A stretch of DNA of 64,000 bases, from positions 62,001 through 126,000 of the forward strand of contig CAWHQZ010000006.1 of the NCBI GenBank assembly GCA_963831645.1, given 5' to 3'. Shown here piece by piece: positions 9,701-19,526 of the stretch. This stretch comes from CAWHQZ01 sp963831645 (GTDB lineage Bacteria; Pseudomonadota; Alphaproteobacteria; Rhizobiales; Aestuariivirgaceae). The notes beneath the pieces are model-generated. The model did no database searches. It worked only from the letters and a program-made list of their open reading frames with translations, and was not told the DNA's origin. How positions within the stretch are numbered: position 1 is the first letter of the stretch; each line of letters opens with the position of its first letter. Both the position numbers and the translations under genes were made by a program.

Positions 9701-10958
9701 CGCGTGCGCTCACCTCGGCGACGATCTGCTGAGCCAGCACGTCCAGCGGCCGCTCAGGGATCACCAGGCGATCGAGCTCGCCGCGGTTGCCGCTGTCGAT
9801 CAGGGCGGTGCATTCGACAAGGTCGTCCCGCGACAGCGGAAACAGGCGTCCCTTGGGCGTGCCATCGACGGCATGGCCCGAGCGGCCCACCCGCTGCAGC
9901 AAAGCTGCGATGGACCGCGGCGAACCCAGCTGGCAGACGAGGTCGACCTCGCCGATGTCGATGCCCAGCTCGAGCGAGGCGGTCGCCACCAGGGCCTTGA
10001 GCTTGCCCTGCTGAAGTCGCTGTTCAGCGGCGAGTCGATGCTCCTTGCTCAGGCTGCCGTGGTGAGCGGACACCTGATCCTTGCCCAGACGCTCGAAAAT
10101 CTGTCGGGACGCGCGCTCCGCCATGCGCCGCGTATTGACGAAGATCAGCGTCGTGCGGTGCGCCTCAATGAGCTCGGCCAGGCGATTGTAGACCTGGCTC
10201 CACGCCTCGGCAGACATCACCGGTTCGAGCGGCGATGCGGGCACTTCGAGAGCGAGATCGCGTTTACGACGATGGCCGGTGTCGATGATCGTGCATTTTG
10301 CGCCTTCCCCTGCCGGCGACCCAACCAGAAGACGGGCAACTGCTTCGATGGGTTTCTGGGTGGCTGACAGACCGATCCGCTGGATCGGCCGGCCGCAGAG
10401 ACTGCCCAGCCTCTCGAGCGATAGCAGCAGATGGGAACCGCGCTTGTTGGAGGCGACAGCATGGATCTCGTCGACGATTGCGGTTCGCGCCGTCCTCAGC
10501 ATCGCCCGGCCGGATTCCGACCCGAGCAGCACGTAAAGGGATTCCGGCGTCGTGACCACGATGTGCGGGGGCGCCCGCCGCATGCGGTCGCGCTCGCCTG
10601 CCGATGTATCGCCGGTTCGCACCGCGGTCCGGATCGCGATGTCGGGCAGACCCTGGGCGCGCAGCGCTGCGCGGATGCCGGCAAGCGGCGTCTCGAGATT
10701 GCGGTGGATGTCGTTCGACAGCGCCTTGAGCGGTGAGACATACACGACCTGGGTTTCGTCCTTCAGCCGACCCTCGAGACCCTGGCGCACCAGCTCGTCG
10801 ATGGCTGCCAGAAACGCAGCCAGGGTCTTGCCGGAACCCGTCGGCGCCGCGATCAGCGCATGGCCGCCCGACTTGATGGCGGGCCAGGCTTGTGCCTGCG
10901 CTGGCGTCGGTTCGGCGAAGCGGCCGTCAAACCAGGCGGCGACCGCCGGATGAAACAT
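6659..10958 (-). CDS. lhr: Lhr-family DNA/RNA helicase (one frameshift at about 9039)
   Basis: Lhr proteins are very large superfamily 2 helicases linked to DNA repair. The first part is open from 10958 to 8916 and shows Walker A (IAAPTGSGKT), a DEIH box (IVDEIHAVASNKRG), motif III-like GLSATQK, and motif VI (LLQRVGRSGH) near residues 320-360. The second part is open from 9031 to 6659 with the winged-helix and Lhr C-terminal domains. They join at FFDEF/GGMQLVIHSPYGNR, where one extra base near 9039 breaks the frame. The rejoined length of about 1,430 residues is normal for the family. It is convergent with the BKACE gene. Confidence 0.85.
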
Positions 10959-11109
10959 GCTGAGAACTCATGGGCCTGCCTGAATGTCTGCGAGCGCTGC
11001 TCGATCGTCGTCGCAGTCGCCGACTGAGCCCGCGCTCCCGGGCCGGCGGCGACTGCTGTGGAAATCATCGAGAGTCGGCGAGGAATTCTTCCTAACGAAC
11101 TGCAACAAG

Positions 11110-12498
11110 TCAATCTTTCTCGCTCGCCCTCGCTGCACGGCGCCAACGTGCGGCATAACCGGCGAGTGGAGGAAGATCGATGCGTTCAGGCGGCCGCAAG
11201 TCGACCTCTACCCGCTTCGTGCGAGCGCCATGCCCGGCCAGCAGCGCAGCGCCCGCCGCGGTGCCATAGCGCTGCGTGGTATAGACCGTACGGCGCCCCG
11301 GCCGCAACGCCGCGACTAGGGCCGGATAGAGAGGGTCGCTCACGAATGAGCCGTCGAGGATCGCCAGGTTGTTGTCGCCCAGGGCATCGAGACAGGCATC
11401 GGTCGTGAGCGCGACATAGAGGAGCGCCAGGGCGCGTTGGCGGCTTGCCGACTGGGGTTTGGGCCCGATGATTCTCCCCTTGCCTGCCCGCTCCGGAAAC
11501 AAGGCATCATGTTCTGCGAACGACGGTAGCGCCATGGTGCCGGCCGCGACAAGGTCGCCGACCTCGCCCAGTTCCGCGCCCTGCTGCGAGCTGTCGCCGG
11601 CAAGGGCTGCGAATTCGCGGCCGCCCATGGTGAGTGCCCCGGAGAGCGGCCTGCCCTCGACGTCGGCGTTGCACTGCCGCGTTTCGGAAACCGTAAATGC
11701 GCCGGGCCGGCCGACGTGCCCGAGCCCGACGATCCATGTCCCCGTGGAAATCAGCGCGAAGTCGGTCAGTCCCGCCTGCTGGAAGCGATAGAAGTTGGCG
11801 GTGGAATCGTGGATGCCGCACAGGACGGCGATACCCTCCGGCAGCCCATGTCGCCGCACGAGCTCCGGTCGGATTGTGCCGAGGGTATGCCAGGCCGGCG
11901 TCGGCGGCGGCAACAGGCGGCGCCAGCCCCGGTCCTCTACGATCGCCAGGAACCGTCTCTTGCGCACGTCCCACAGGTGGGATTGGGCCCCGAGGTAGGT
12001 GACTTCGCTGGCGCCCACACCGGTGAGACGCCAAGCCCAGTATTGCGGCCCGCCGAGGAAATGATTCGCGCGGGCCACTGCCTCCGGCCATCCGGTCTCC
12101 AGGAACAGCAACTGTCGCGCGAGATGCGCAAGGCCCGGCATCACGGTGCTGCCGCGCTTCTGTAGCGGCCCAGCGAGATCGCGATAGCGGCGATCGAACT
12201 CCGCCGTAGGCACATGCTCGTAGTCCACCATCGGCATCAAAAGCCGATCGCAGCCGACCAGAGCGCCAAGAGAGCCATGAGTGGTCACGACGACCGCGCC
12301 GATCGGGTGCCTGCGCGCGAGCGATCGAAGGTGGTCGAGGAACCAGTGTTCGAGCCCTTCGGAATCCGGATGCAGATAGGGCGGTCCAGGCAGTGAATTG
12401 TTCGTCGTAGTAACGGTCTCGACGATCGCTCCCTCCGCCGTCGCAGCCGAGAGCTTGACGTTGGTCTTGCCAATGTCGAGGACCGCAACGTGCTCCAT
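11110..12498 (-). CDS. FGGY-family carbohydrate kinase
   Basis: Kinases of this family phosphorylate a sugar or polyol with ATP. The start MEHVAVLDIGKTNVKLSAAT holds the first ATP-binding loop, and further signatures are GIHDSTANFYRF, LISTGTWIVGLG and ILDGSFVSDPLYPALVAALR. At 462 residues the size fits. The fold and the CGIHDSTAN motif are close to the rhamnulokinase/fuculokinase branch, but substrate is uncertain. ATG 12498 is chosen over the longer frame. It is divergent from the SDR gene 58 bases away, so the two probably share a control region. Confidence 0.8.
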   Translation of the reverse strand: MEHVAVLDIGKTNVKLSAATAEGAIVETVTTTNNSLPGPPYLHPDSEGLEHWFLDHLRSLARRHPIGAVVVTTHGSLGALVGCDRLLMPMVDYEHVPTAEFDRRYRDLAGPLQKRGSTVMPGLAHLARQLLFLETGWPEAVARANHFLGGPQYWAWRLTGVGASEVTYLGAQSHLWDVRKRRFLAIVEDRGWRRLLPPPTPAWHTLGTIRPELVRRHGLPEGIAVLCGIHDSTANFYRFQQAGLTDFALISTGTWIVGLGHVGRPGAFTVSETRQCNADVEGRPLSGALTMGGREFAALAGDSSQQGAELGEVGDLVAAGTMALPSFAEHDALFPERAGKGRIIGPKPQSASRQRALALLYVALTTDACLDALGDNNLAILDGSFVSDPLYPALVAALRPGRRTVYTTQRYGTAAGAALLAGHGARTKRVEVDLRPPERIDLPPLAGYAARWRRAARASEKD

Positions 12499-12556
12499 GG
12501 CGCTCAATCTGCTATGCAGGCATCGATAGGCTGTCAATCCTGCGCGGGGCGAAGCG

Positions 12557-13328
12557 ATGAGAACTCAAGGACAAGATCGCCGTCATCACCGGCGGTGCGC
12601 GCGGTATCGGCCGAGCCGTCGCCGAACGCTACGCGAAGGAAGGCGCGCGGGTCGTCATCGCCGACCTGCTGATTGCCGAGGCGAAGCAGGAGGCGGCCGC
12701 CATCGGACCGGCGGCGGTCGCCATCGGCGTCGATGTCAGCCAGCGTCACTCGATCGAGGCGATGGGACGCTTCATCACCGATCACGTCGGTCCGGTAGAC
12801 ATCCTGGTCAACGGTGCGGCGATCTTCAATATGGCCCCGCTGGCCGAGATCACCGAGGCCGACTTCGACCGCCAGTTCGCAATCAACGTCAAGGGCCTCC
12901 TGTTCACTACCCAGATGATTGCCGCGCAAATGATCGCTGCCGGCAGGCGCGGCAAGGTCATCAATTTTTCGAGCCAAGCCGGGCGCCGTGGCGAGGCTCA
13001 CGTGGCGGTTTACTGCGCCACCAAGGCCGCGGTGATCAGCCTTACACAGAGCATGGCGCTCGAGCTCATCAGGCACGGCATCAACGTCAACGCCATCGCC
13101 CCCGGTGTCATCGACACGCCGATGTGGGACGAGGTCGACGCGCTCTTCGCCAAATACGAGCAACGGCCGATCGGCGAGAAGAAACGGCTGGTAGGTGAGG
13201 CGGTGCCGTTCGGGCGCATGGGAGTTCCCGAAGACATCACCGGGGCAGCCGTGTTCCTCGCCAGCCCGGACAGCGATTACATCGTGGCGCAGACGCTGAA
13301 TGTCGACGGCGGCAACTGGATGAGCTGA
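12557..13328 (+). CDS. SDR-family oxidoreductase (start region frameshifted)
   Basis: A classical short-chain dehydrogenase with AVITGGARGIG for NAD(P) binding, LVNGAAIFN, the catalytic Ser in INFSSQ, the YCATK Tyr/Lys pair, and the family C-terminus TLNVDGGNWMS. It resembles sugar-alcohol dehydrogenases such as sorbitol or fucose dehydrogenases, which would fit the neighbouring sugar kinase. The open frame beginning LKDKIAVITGG has a TGA at 12558 and no ATG in frame. The ATG at 12557 is one base out, so a single extra base between 12557 and 12566 is the simplest explanation. About 255 residues when joined. Confidence 0.8.
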
Positions 13329-13332
13329 CTGC

Positions 13333-14115
13333 TCAGGGGATCGTCGCTTCGCCGTGCCAGCCAAGGTGGCTGAGAAACTCGCGCGTGCGTTCAACGGTTG
13401 CAGCTTCGAATATCTGGCGGGGCGGCCCCTGCTCGATGACGTGTCCCTTATCGATCACCACGACCCGATCGGCCACCCGTTTGGCGAAATCCATTTCATG
13501 GGTCACCACCGCCATGGTCATCCCTTCGTCGGCCAGGCGTTTCATGACGCTCAGCACCTCCCCGATGGTTTCGGGATCGAGCGCCGACGTAGGCTCGTCG
13601 AACAACATGAGATCGGGCCCCATCGCCAGGGCGCGCGCGATCGCAATCCGCTGCTGCTGGCCGCCGGAGAGCGCCGCAGGATAGTGGCCGGCCTTTTCTT
13701 CCAGCCCGACCTTTCGTAACAGGTCGATAGCCCGGGCCTCCGCCTCCCCCCGCGTCAGGCCGAGAACCGTCTGAGGGCCGATCGAGACGTTACGCAGCGC
13801 CGTGAGGTGCGGGAACAATTCGAAATTCTGGAACACCATGCCGATGCGGCGTCTCAACGCCCGCCGGTCGACCCCGGCATCGTGAACCGCAACTCCTTCG
13901 AATAGAATTCGCCCGCTTTCGATCGCCTCGAGCGCGTTGATGCAGCGCAGGAAAGTCGACTTGCCCGATCCGCTGGGACCGATGATGCACACGACCTCGC
14001 CGCGGTGGATCCGGAAGCTCACGCCTTCGAGCACCGCAAGCGTACCATACCGCTTCACGACGTCCTCGATTTCGACAATCGGTTTGCCGGAATGTGCCCC
14101 TTTGCGCGCGTTCAT
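13333..14115 (-). CDS. Polar amino acid-type ABC transporter, ATP-binding protein
   Basis: A 260-residue ATPase with Walker A IIGPSGSGKST, Q-loop MVFQNFELFPHLT, signature LSGGQQQRIAIARAL, Walker B LMLFDEPTSALDPE and switch VTHEMDFAKRVAD. This is the GlnQ/HisP type. The ATG at 14115 overlaps the stop of the upstream permease (ATGA). It is the last gene of a five-gene minus-strand unit with two permeases, an SDR enzyme and a solute-binding protein. Confidence 0.9.
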   Translation of the reverse strand: MNARKGAHSGKPIVEIEDVVKRYGTLAVLEGVSFRIHRGEVVCIIGPSGSGKSTFLRCINALEAIESGRILFEGVAVHDAGVDRRALRRRIGMVFQNFELFPHLTALRNVSIGPQTVLGLTRGEAEARAIDLLRKVGLEEKAGHYPAALSGGQQQRIAIARALAMGPDLMLFDEPTSALDPETIGEVLSVMKRLADEGMTMAVVTHEMDFAKRVADRVVVIDKGHVIEQGPPRQIFEAATVERTREFLSHLGWHGEATIP

Positions 14116-14771
14116 TCCGCGATCCTGAAACGCCGGTACATCCAGTCCACCAGTTTCGCCTGCGGATATCCCATCAACCAGTAGAGGGCGGCCATCGCTG
14201 TCAGTACTTCGAGAATGCGGAATGTCTGGGCGCGGATCTGCATCGCCACATAGGAAAGCTCCATGACGGCGATCGTCGATACCAGCGAAGTGTCCTTGAA
14301 CAGCGAAACCCAGGTGCTCGCCAGCGCCGGCAGCACCCGATACACGGCCTGCGGCAGGACGATCCTGGCAAATACCTGCGTGCGGCTCATGCCGAGCGCC
14401 AGCCCGGCGTTCCACTGACCGGAACGTATCGACAGGATGCCGGCCCGGAAGGTCTCCGAATTGAAGGCTGAAACGTTGAGGCTCAGCGCCACGAGTCCGG
14501 TGGTGAAATCCGGCAGCAGAATCCCGAACGCCGCCGGGAGCACGTAGAAGACCCAATACACCTGCAGGATGAGCGGGGTGGCGCGGAAGAACTCCACGAA
14601 CACCATCGCGGCGAGGCTGACCGGGCGCCAGGGCGACAGCCTCAGCAGCGCGAGAACGAGGCCCCCGGGGATCGCCAGCGCCATGGTGGCGACGGTGAGG
14701 ACGATGGTCAGCCAGGCCCCGGCGAGCAGGCTCTCCCGGAACTGCCATACAACCGACCAGTCGAAGGTCAT
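14112..14771 (-). CDS. Polar amino acid-type ABC transporter permease 1
   Basis: A 219-residue inner-membrane permease of the HisM/GlnP family with about five transmembrane segments (for example GAWLTIVLTVATMALAIPGG). It has the typical motifs FFRATPLILQVYWVFY and the cytoplasmic ALGMSRTQVFARIVLPQAVY loop that contacts the ATPase. ATG 14771 overlaps the end of the other permease gene, so they are translationally coupled. The substrate is not predictable from sequence. Confidence 0.9.
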   Translation of the reverse strand: MTFDWSVVWQFRESLLAGAWLTIVLTVATMALAIPGGLVLALLRLSPWRPVSLAAMVFVEFFRATPLILQVYWVFYVLPAAFGILLPDFTTGLVALSLNVSAFNSETFRAGILSIRSGQWNAGLALGMSRTQVFARIVLPQAVYRVLPALASTWVSLFKDTSLVSTIAVMELSYVAMQIRAQTFRILEVLTAMAALYWLMGYPQAKLVDWMYRRFRIAE

Positions 14772-15433
14772 GACGCGCCAAGCGGCGCCAGGCGCCGATA
14801 AACATGGTCGACGCCTCGCGCAATCGGGTAGAGAACGAGGAAATAGACGATCATCACCGCGGTGTAGATCTCGAACGGGCGGAAGGTCTGGCCGACCAGC
14901 GTCTGGCTCTGCCGGATCAGCTCGGGGACGGCGATCACCGAGGCGATGGCGCTGTCCTTGATGGCCAGCACGATGAGCGATCCGAGCGGCGGCAACATGC
15001 GGATCAGCGCTTGCGGCAGGATGATCAGCCGTACCGCCTGGGCGGGCGACATGCCCAGCGCCAGCGCCGCCCACATCTGGCGCTGCCGCACCGAGGTCAA
15101 TCCGGCCCTGATCGCTTCGGCGACATAAGCTCCGAGATGAAAGCCGAGCGCCAGCACGGCAGCGGTGATCGGCGACAGGGATTGCCGGGTGAGCAGCGGC
15201 AGCGCGAAATACGCCCACACCAGGATGACCAGCACCGGAATGGCGCGAACGGTATCGACATAGAAGCCCAGCACGAGGTCGAGCACACGGCCGCCATAGG
15301 TGCGGCCGATGCCGACGACGAGACCGATGGCGAAGCCGAGCAGCAGCGACAAGCCGCTCACCAACAGCGTCACCAACAGTCCTTTGGCAAGGAACCGCCA
15401 GCTGTCGATCAGAGGTCCGAGATCGATGGCCAT
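14768..15433 (-). CDS. Polar amino acid-type ABC transporter permease 2
   Basis: A 221-residue inner-membrane permease paralogous to its neighbour: LLVTLLVSGLSLLLGFAIGL as first membrane segment, TVRAIPVLVILVWAYF, and the coupling loop ALGMSPAQAVRLIILPQALI. With permease 1 it would form the heterodimeric channel of the importer. It begins 21 bases after the SDR gene on the same strand. Confidence 0.9.
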   Translation of the reverse strand: MAIDLGPLIDSWRFLAKGLLVTLLVSGLSLLLGFAIGLVVGIGRTYGGRVLDLVLGFYVDTVRAIPVLVILVWAYFALPLLTRQSLSPITAAVLALGFHLGAYVAEAIRAGLTSVRQRQMWAALALGMSPAQAVRLIILPQALIRMLPPLGSLIVLAIKDSAIASVIAVPELIRQSQTLVGQTFRPFEIYTAVMIVYFLVLYPIARGVDHVYRRLAPLGAS

Positions 15434-15454
15434 CCCCCAGCCGCAGCGATGGCG

Positions 15455-16222
15455 TCAGCGGGCCGTGTAGCCGCCGTCGACGGCGATCGCCTGACCGGTC
15501 GTCCATGCTCCGGCGTCCGAGGCCAGGAAGGCCGCCAGCTCACCGACCTCCTCCGGCCGCCCCGCGCGGGGTATGGGATGCATCATGCGGCGGGTTCGCA
15601 GCGCCGCCTCCGGATCCGGCTCGAGGCTTGCGACCTCGCGCGCAAGCTCCGTTTCGATGAAGCCGGGACAGATGGCATTGGCGCGCACGCCCTTGTCGGC
15701 CAGATCGAGCGCCATGGCCCGCACCATGCCGATGACCCCTGCTTTCGCCGCGCAATAGGCCACTCTCTCGCGCTGGCCGACCAGTCCGTACATCGACGAG
15801 ATGGCGATGATCGCGCCGCCCCCGGCGTTCACCAGGTGGTCGGCGGAATGACGGCTTGCAAGGAACACTGACACGAGGTTCTGGGTGCAAATCCTCTGGA
15901 ACTCATCGAGGCTCGCCGACAGGATCGATGTCACTCCCGACGTGCCGGAGCTGACCACCACAGTGTCGATCCCGTTCATGAACCCGGCCGCGGCGGCCGT
16001 GACGGTCACGACATCGGACTCGATCGTTGCGTCGCCGCGTTGAAAACCGGCCCGTCTCGGATCGTTCAGACGCCGCGCCGCTTCGATCAGCTTTTCTTCG
16101 CGCCGTCCGCTCAGGAACACGACTGCCCCCTGCGCGAACATGGCCTGGGCACAGGCAAAGCCCAAGCCGGTGCCGCCGCCGTAGATGATGGCGCGCTTGC
16201 CCGCCAGCCGTGAGTCGGGCAA
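15455..16222 (-). CDS. SDR-family oxidoreductase
   Basis: A 255-residue short-chain dehydrogenase. The nucleotide loop reads AIIYGGGTGLGFACA, slightly unusual for a TGxxxGIG motif; catalytic residues lie in AISSMYG and YCAAKAGVIGM. The C-terminus ends GQAIAVDGGYTAR. It sits inside the ABC importer unit, between the solute-binding protein and the permeases, so it probably oxidises or reduces the imported compound. The substrate is unknown. Confidence 0.85.
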   Translation of the reverse strand: MPDSRLAGKRAIIYGGGTGLGFACAQAMFAQGAVVFLSGRREEKLIEAARRLNDPRRAGFQRGDATIESDVVTVTAAAAGFMNGIDTVVVSSGTSGVTSILSASLDEFQRICTQNLVSVFLASRHSADHLVNAGGGAIIAISSMYGLVGQRERVAYCAAKAGVIGMVRAMALDLADKGVRANAICPGFIETELAREVASLEPDPEAALRTRRMMHPIPRAGRPEEVGELAAFLASDAGAWTTGQAIAVDGGYTAR

Positions 16223-16264
16223 AGCTATCTACCGCTCGGATTTGCGACGGGCCGGACGACCTTG

Positions 16265-17104
16265 TCAGCCCTGCTTCATCAGCCGCATCTCTTCGGCCTG
16301 CAGCTTGTCCTTATGCTCCTCGGCGACGGCGCGCAGCCAATCCCGGAACACCGGATCGTCCTTGCTGACCGCCAGCCCGACCTCGTTGGAAAACTCCGTG
16401 CTCGTGAGGCAGCCCTCGCCCTCCGGCCACACCGCGAGGCCCTGCACCTCCTTGTTGAGCGTGATCCATGAGATTTTGTCGATGGGCGCGACATCGGCGC
16501 GGCCGGACATGATCTCTTCGACCGGCGCCGCCGTCCCCGATCCGGTGACACCGCGTGCCTTCGCCTTGGGGAAGCGCTGCGGAACCCAGGGCTCCTCGGC
16601 CGCACCGGTGAAGTAGGCGACCGTAATTTCCTCGCGGTTCAGGTCATCGACGCTTTTCACGTCCTTGAGCTTCATATTGTCCGCCTTGCCGAACATGCAG
16701 ATGCTGGAGTTGGAATAGACGATGAAATCCACGACTTTTTTGCGCGGCTCGGTCACCGACAGGGGAGCGATCGACATGTCGACCTGTCCGTTCTGGACCA
16801 CCGGCACCTTCGTTTCATGGCTTACCGGTACGAGCTCGAGCTTGACGCCAAGCTGATTGATGTACTCCTGGACCAGCAGCCAGACCGGACCTTCGTATTG
16901 TTCGCCTTGTCCGGTGGTGTTCTCCTTGAGCCACGGGTAGCCCGCCAAAACGCCCGCCTTCAGGGTTCCGCGCGCCTTGATGGCATCAATGGTCTTGCTC
17001 TGGCCGGGCTGCGGAAGCTCGGCGCCGTAGCTTGTGGAGCTGGCACCGAGGCTTGCCGCCGCCAGTGACAGGCTCATCAAGATGGATCGGACGAGATTGC
17101 TCAT
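16265..17104 (-). CDS. Periplasmic solute-binding protein of the ABC importer (SBP_bac_3)
   Basis: A Sec signal peptide (about residues 1-28, ending SYG-AE) precedes a 250-residue type II binding-protein fold. The family pattern IDAIKARGTLKAGVLAGYPW is followed by GQVDMSIAPLSVTEPRKKVV, which is the HisJ/GlnH motif. It captures the substrate for the two permeases and ATPase downstream. A GGGAGG ribosome site precedes the ATG. The promoter probably lies between this gene and the RIME-like element at 17169. Confidence 0.88.
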   Translation of the reverse strand: MSNLVRSILMSLSLAAASLGASSTSYGAELPQPGQSKTIDAIKARGTLKAGVLAGYPWLKENTTGQGEQYEGPVWLLVQEYINQLGVKLELVPVSHETKVPVVQNGQVDMSIAPLSVTEPRKKVVDFIVYSNSSICMFGKADNMKLKDVKSVDDLNREEITVAYFTGAAEEPWVPQRFPKAKARGVTGSGTAAPVEEIMSGRADVAPIDKISWITLNKEVQGLAVWPEGEGCLTSTEFSNEVGLAVSKDDPVFRDWLRAVAEEHKDKLQAEEMRLMKQG

Positions 17105-17168
17105 TGGATTTTTTCCTCCCTTTGCTGGTCAGCGACCTGTTCGGTGCTCAGAAGCCGCTGCCACGCTA

Positions 17169-17282
17169 TAGCATTTTCCGGCGAAGTGGAATCACTTCGC
17201 CGATAAGAAAATGCGCAGGATCAAATACTTGGAGCATGTTCTTTTCGGAAAAGTGTGTACACTTTTCCGGAACATGCTCTAG
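17169..17282. repeat. RIME-like intergenic mosaic element, copy B
   Basis: Nearly identical to the element at 2360-2471, in the same orientation, with only a few substitutions. The same two palindromes (ggcgaagtg/cacttcgcc and ggaaaagtg/cacttttcc) are present. It lies between the solute-binding protein gene and the aminotransferase gene. Confidence 0.75.
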
Positions 17283-17314
17283 CCACTTCCCGCAGGGCGA
17301 CAACGTTCCTCCGT

Positions 17315-18718
17315 TCAGGAAAGCCGGTGCCCCTCCGCGCTCAGCCGATCGGCGACTTCGCTGATGCTGTCGCGGAGCACGGCGACCAGACGGTCGATCT
17401 CGCCCGTCGTGAGGATCAGCGGCGGCGACAGGATGTTGAGATGAGCGAGGGGGCGCACCAGCACGCCGCGCGCCTGGCAGGCATCCGCAATCCTCTTCCC
17501 GACGCCGACTTCGTCAGGCAGCAGCTCTTTCGTAGCCTTGTTGGCGACATTCTCGACACAGAGCATGAAGTGACTGCCCCTGACGTCGCCCACCAGCGGC
17601 AGATCGGCGAGCGAGCGCAGGCGCTCCTCGAAGTAGGGACCCACCCGGCGAACATGACCGCAGATGTCCTCGCGCTCCATGATCTCGATGTTCTTGAGGC
17701 CGGCCGCGCACGAGACGGGATGGCCGGAATAGGTGTAGCCGTGGGTGAACATGGCGCCCTTCGCCTGCGGCACGCTCAGCACCTCATAGATCGCCTCGGA
17801 AAGGATGGTGGCTGACAACGGCGCGTAGGCCGAGGTCAGGCCTTTGGCCGAAGTGATGATGTCGGGCGCCATTGCGAACACCGCTTCGGAGGCGAAGAAA
17901 TGCCCGAGCCTGCCGAACCCGGTGACGACTTCATCCGCGACATAGAGAATTTCATTGTTTCGGCAGATTTCGGCGAAGCGGGCGTGATAGCCGTCGGGCG
18001 GAACGATCACGCCCCCGGCTCCCATGATCGGTTCGGCGAAGAACGCCGCCACGTTCTCCGGCCCGAGCTCTTCGATTTTGGCCGTGAACTCGCCCGCCAG
18101 ATGATCGAGGAACTCCGGCTCGCTCATGCCCTCCGGCCGGCGGTAGCAGTTCGGCGAGGATACGCGATGAATGAGGTCGCCGCCGACCAGATCGAACCCG
18201 GTATGGTCGAAGGCCACTCCGGTGAGCGACATGGTGAGGTAGCTGCTGCCGTGATAGCCGTCATGGCGGGTGATGAACTTCTTCTTCGCCGGCTTGCCGA
18301 GCCGGTTGAAATAGAAATGGATCATCCGCGCTGCGGTGTCGTTGGCCATCGAGCCGCCGGTGCCGTAGAAGACATGGGTGAGCGATCCCGGCGCCAGCGC
18401 CGCGATCTTCGCAGCCAGCTGCGCCGCCGGCACCGAGGTATGGTGGCCGAACGAGGAGTAGTAGACCATCTGGCGCGCCTGCTCGGCGAGCGCCTGCGCC
18501 ATCTCCTCGCGGCCGTAGCCGATGTTCACGCACCACAGGCCGCCGATGCCGTCGAGGTAGCGGGCCCCTGTGCTGTCGGCGACATAGGCCCCTTTGGCTT
18601 CGACAAGGATCAGCGACCCCGTTTCCTTGAACGTGGAGAAGTCCGTGAACGGATGGAAGTGATGGTCGACATCCTGTTTCCGCACCACCTCGGCATCGTA
18701 GGGCGCGTTCTTGGGCAT
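17315..18718 (-). CDS. Class III pyridoxal-phosphate aminotransferase
   Basis: A 467-residue omega-amino-acid/putrescine-pyruvate type transaminase that moves an amino group from an amine to pyruvate or another keto acid. Visible are GTGGSMANDTAARM, RHDGYHGSSYL, VADEVVTGFGRLG with the cofactor aspartate, and DIITSAKGLTSAYAPLS with the PLP lysine. A strong AAGGAGA site lies 8 bases before the ATG at 18718. The open frame nonetheless continues upstream without a stop through the exonuclease gene, so as written the two are one 723-residue frame. It lies downstream of the amino-acid-type importer's start, which suggests linked amine metabolism. Confidence 0.85.
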   Translation of the reverse strand: MPKNAPYDAEVVRKQDVDHHFHPFTDFSTFKETGSLILVEAKGAYVADSTGARYLDGIGGLWCVNIGYGREEMAQALAEQARQMVYYSSFGHHTSVPAAQLAAKIAALAPGSLTHVFYGTGGSMANDTAARMIHFYFNRLGKPAKKKFITRHDGYHGSSYLTMSLTGVAFDHTGFDLVGGDLIHRVSSPNCYRRPEGMSEPEFLDHLAGEFTAKIEELGPENVAAFFAEPIMGAGGVIVPPDGYHARFAEICRNNEILYVADEVVTGFGRLGHFFASEAVFAMAPDIITSAKGLTSAYAPLSATILSEAIYEVLSVPQAKGAMFTHGYTYSGHPVSCAAGLKNIEIMEREDICGHVRRVGPYFEERLRSLADLPLVGDVRGSHFMLCVENVANKATKELLPDEVGVGKRIADACQARGVLVRPLAHLNILSPPLILTTGEIDRLVAVLRDSISEVADRLSAEGHRLS

Positions 18719-19486
18719 CACGTTCGTCTCCTTCTGTTCCGCGCCTGATGCGGGTGGTATGGCGGCCATCGGTTTCAGCGCCGGGCTGGCTTCCAGAAAG
18801 CGCGCCAGGTGCAGCCGCTCGCGGCCCTCGCGGGCCAGAAACGCCGCCATCGCCTCGAGCGAGTGTCCGAGGCTGACCTGGTCGATGCGCCCGGTGAGAT
18901 GCGCCCAGCGGAGAAAAACGCCGTAGAGATTCAGCACGTCGGTTTCGCAGTAGTCGGCGATTTCCGTGACCCTGCCTTCGTGGAACAACGTCTCCACCTG
19001 GGAGCCGTCGATCTCCGACTTGCCGGCGAACCCCAGTGCGGAAGCGGTGAGATCGAGCGAGGTCTTTTGCACCGCGCCATAGTCCGTCAACTGGTCGAGG
19101 AGATCGCAATGATTGTCGGCCGAATAGCGGTAGCCGTAGGACGCCGTCCGGTTGCCGCCGAACCACGCTTTCGCCTGCACCTTGTGCAACATCGCCCGGT
19201 GCAGCAGTACCGGCATGTCGAAGCCCCGGCCGTTCCAGGTCACGATGAGCGGCTCTCGCCGGTCGACGAAGTTCCAGAACTTCTCGAGCAGCAGCCGTTC
19301 ATCGCCTGTGCCGCAGGCAAGCTTCTCGATCCCGTAGCCGCGGCCGGAGCGTGTGGCCGCCAGCATGCCGACCGCGATCACCCGCCAGCCGAGCGGCGGC
19401 GGCCATCGCGCCAGGTCCCAGTCGGGCGGCAGCACGGTGCCATCCTTGATGGTTTCGATATCGACGGCAACGACCGTATCGACCAT
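18719..19486 (-). CDS. Predicted 3'-5' exonuclease, PolB-exonuclease related (DEDDy)
   Basis: About 256 residues related to the proofreading exonuclease domain of family B DNA polymerases. The acidic residues of Exo I (VVAVDIETIKDG), Exo II (TWNGRGFDMPVL) and Exo III (IADYCETDVLNLYGVFLRW) are visible, as is the HCDLLDQLTDYG segment. It is probably a stand-alone nuclease. No stop codon separates it from the aminotransferase. A TGA overlapping that gene's ATG exists in another frame, so either a real fusion or a one-base indel that removed the stop explains the join. Confidence 0.8.
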
Positions 19487-19526
19487 TACCTGCCGGCCTG
19501 AAAAAATTGCATGGCAGACAATAGCC

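Noticed and set aside
9018..10367. Long plus-strand open frame opposite lhr
   Set aside because: It is the antisense of the conserved helicase; the translation has no family features.
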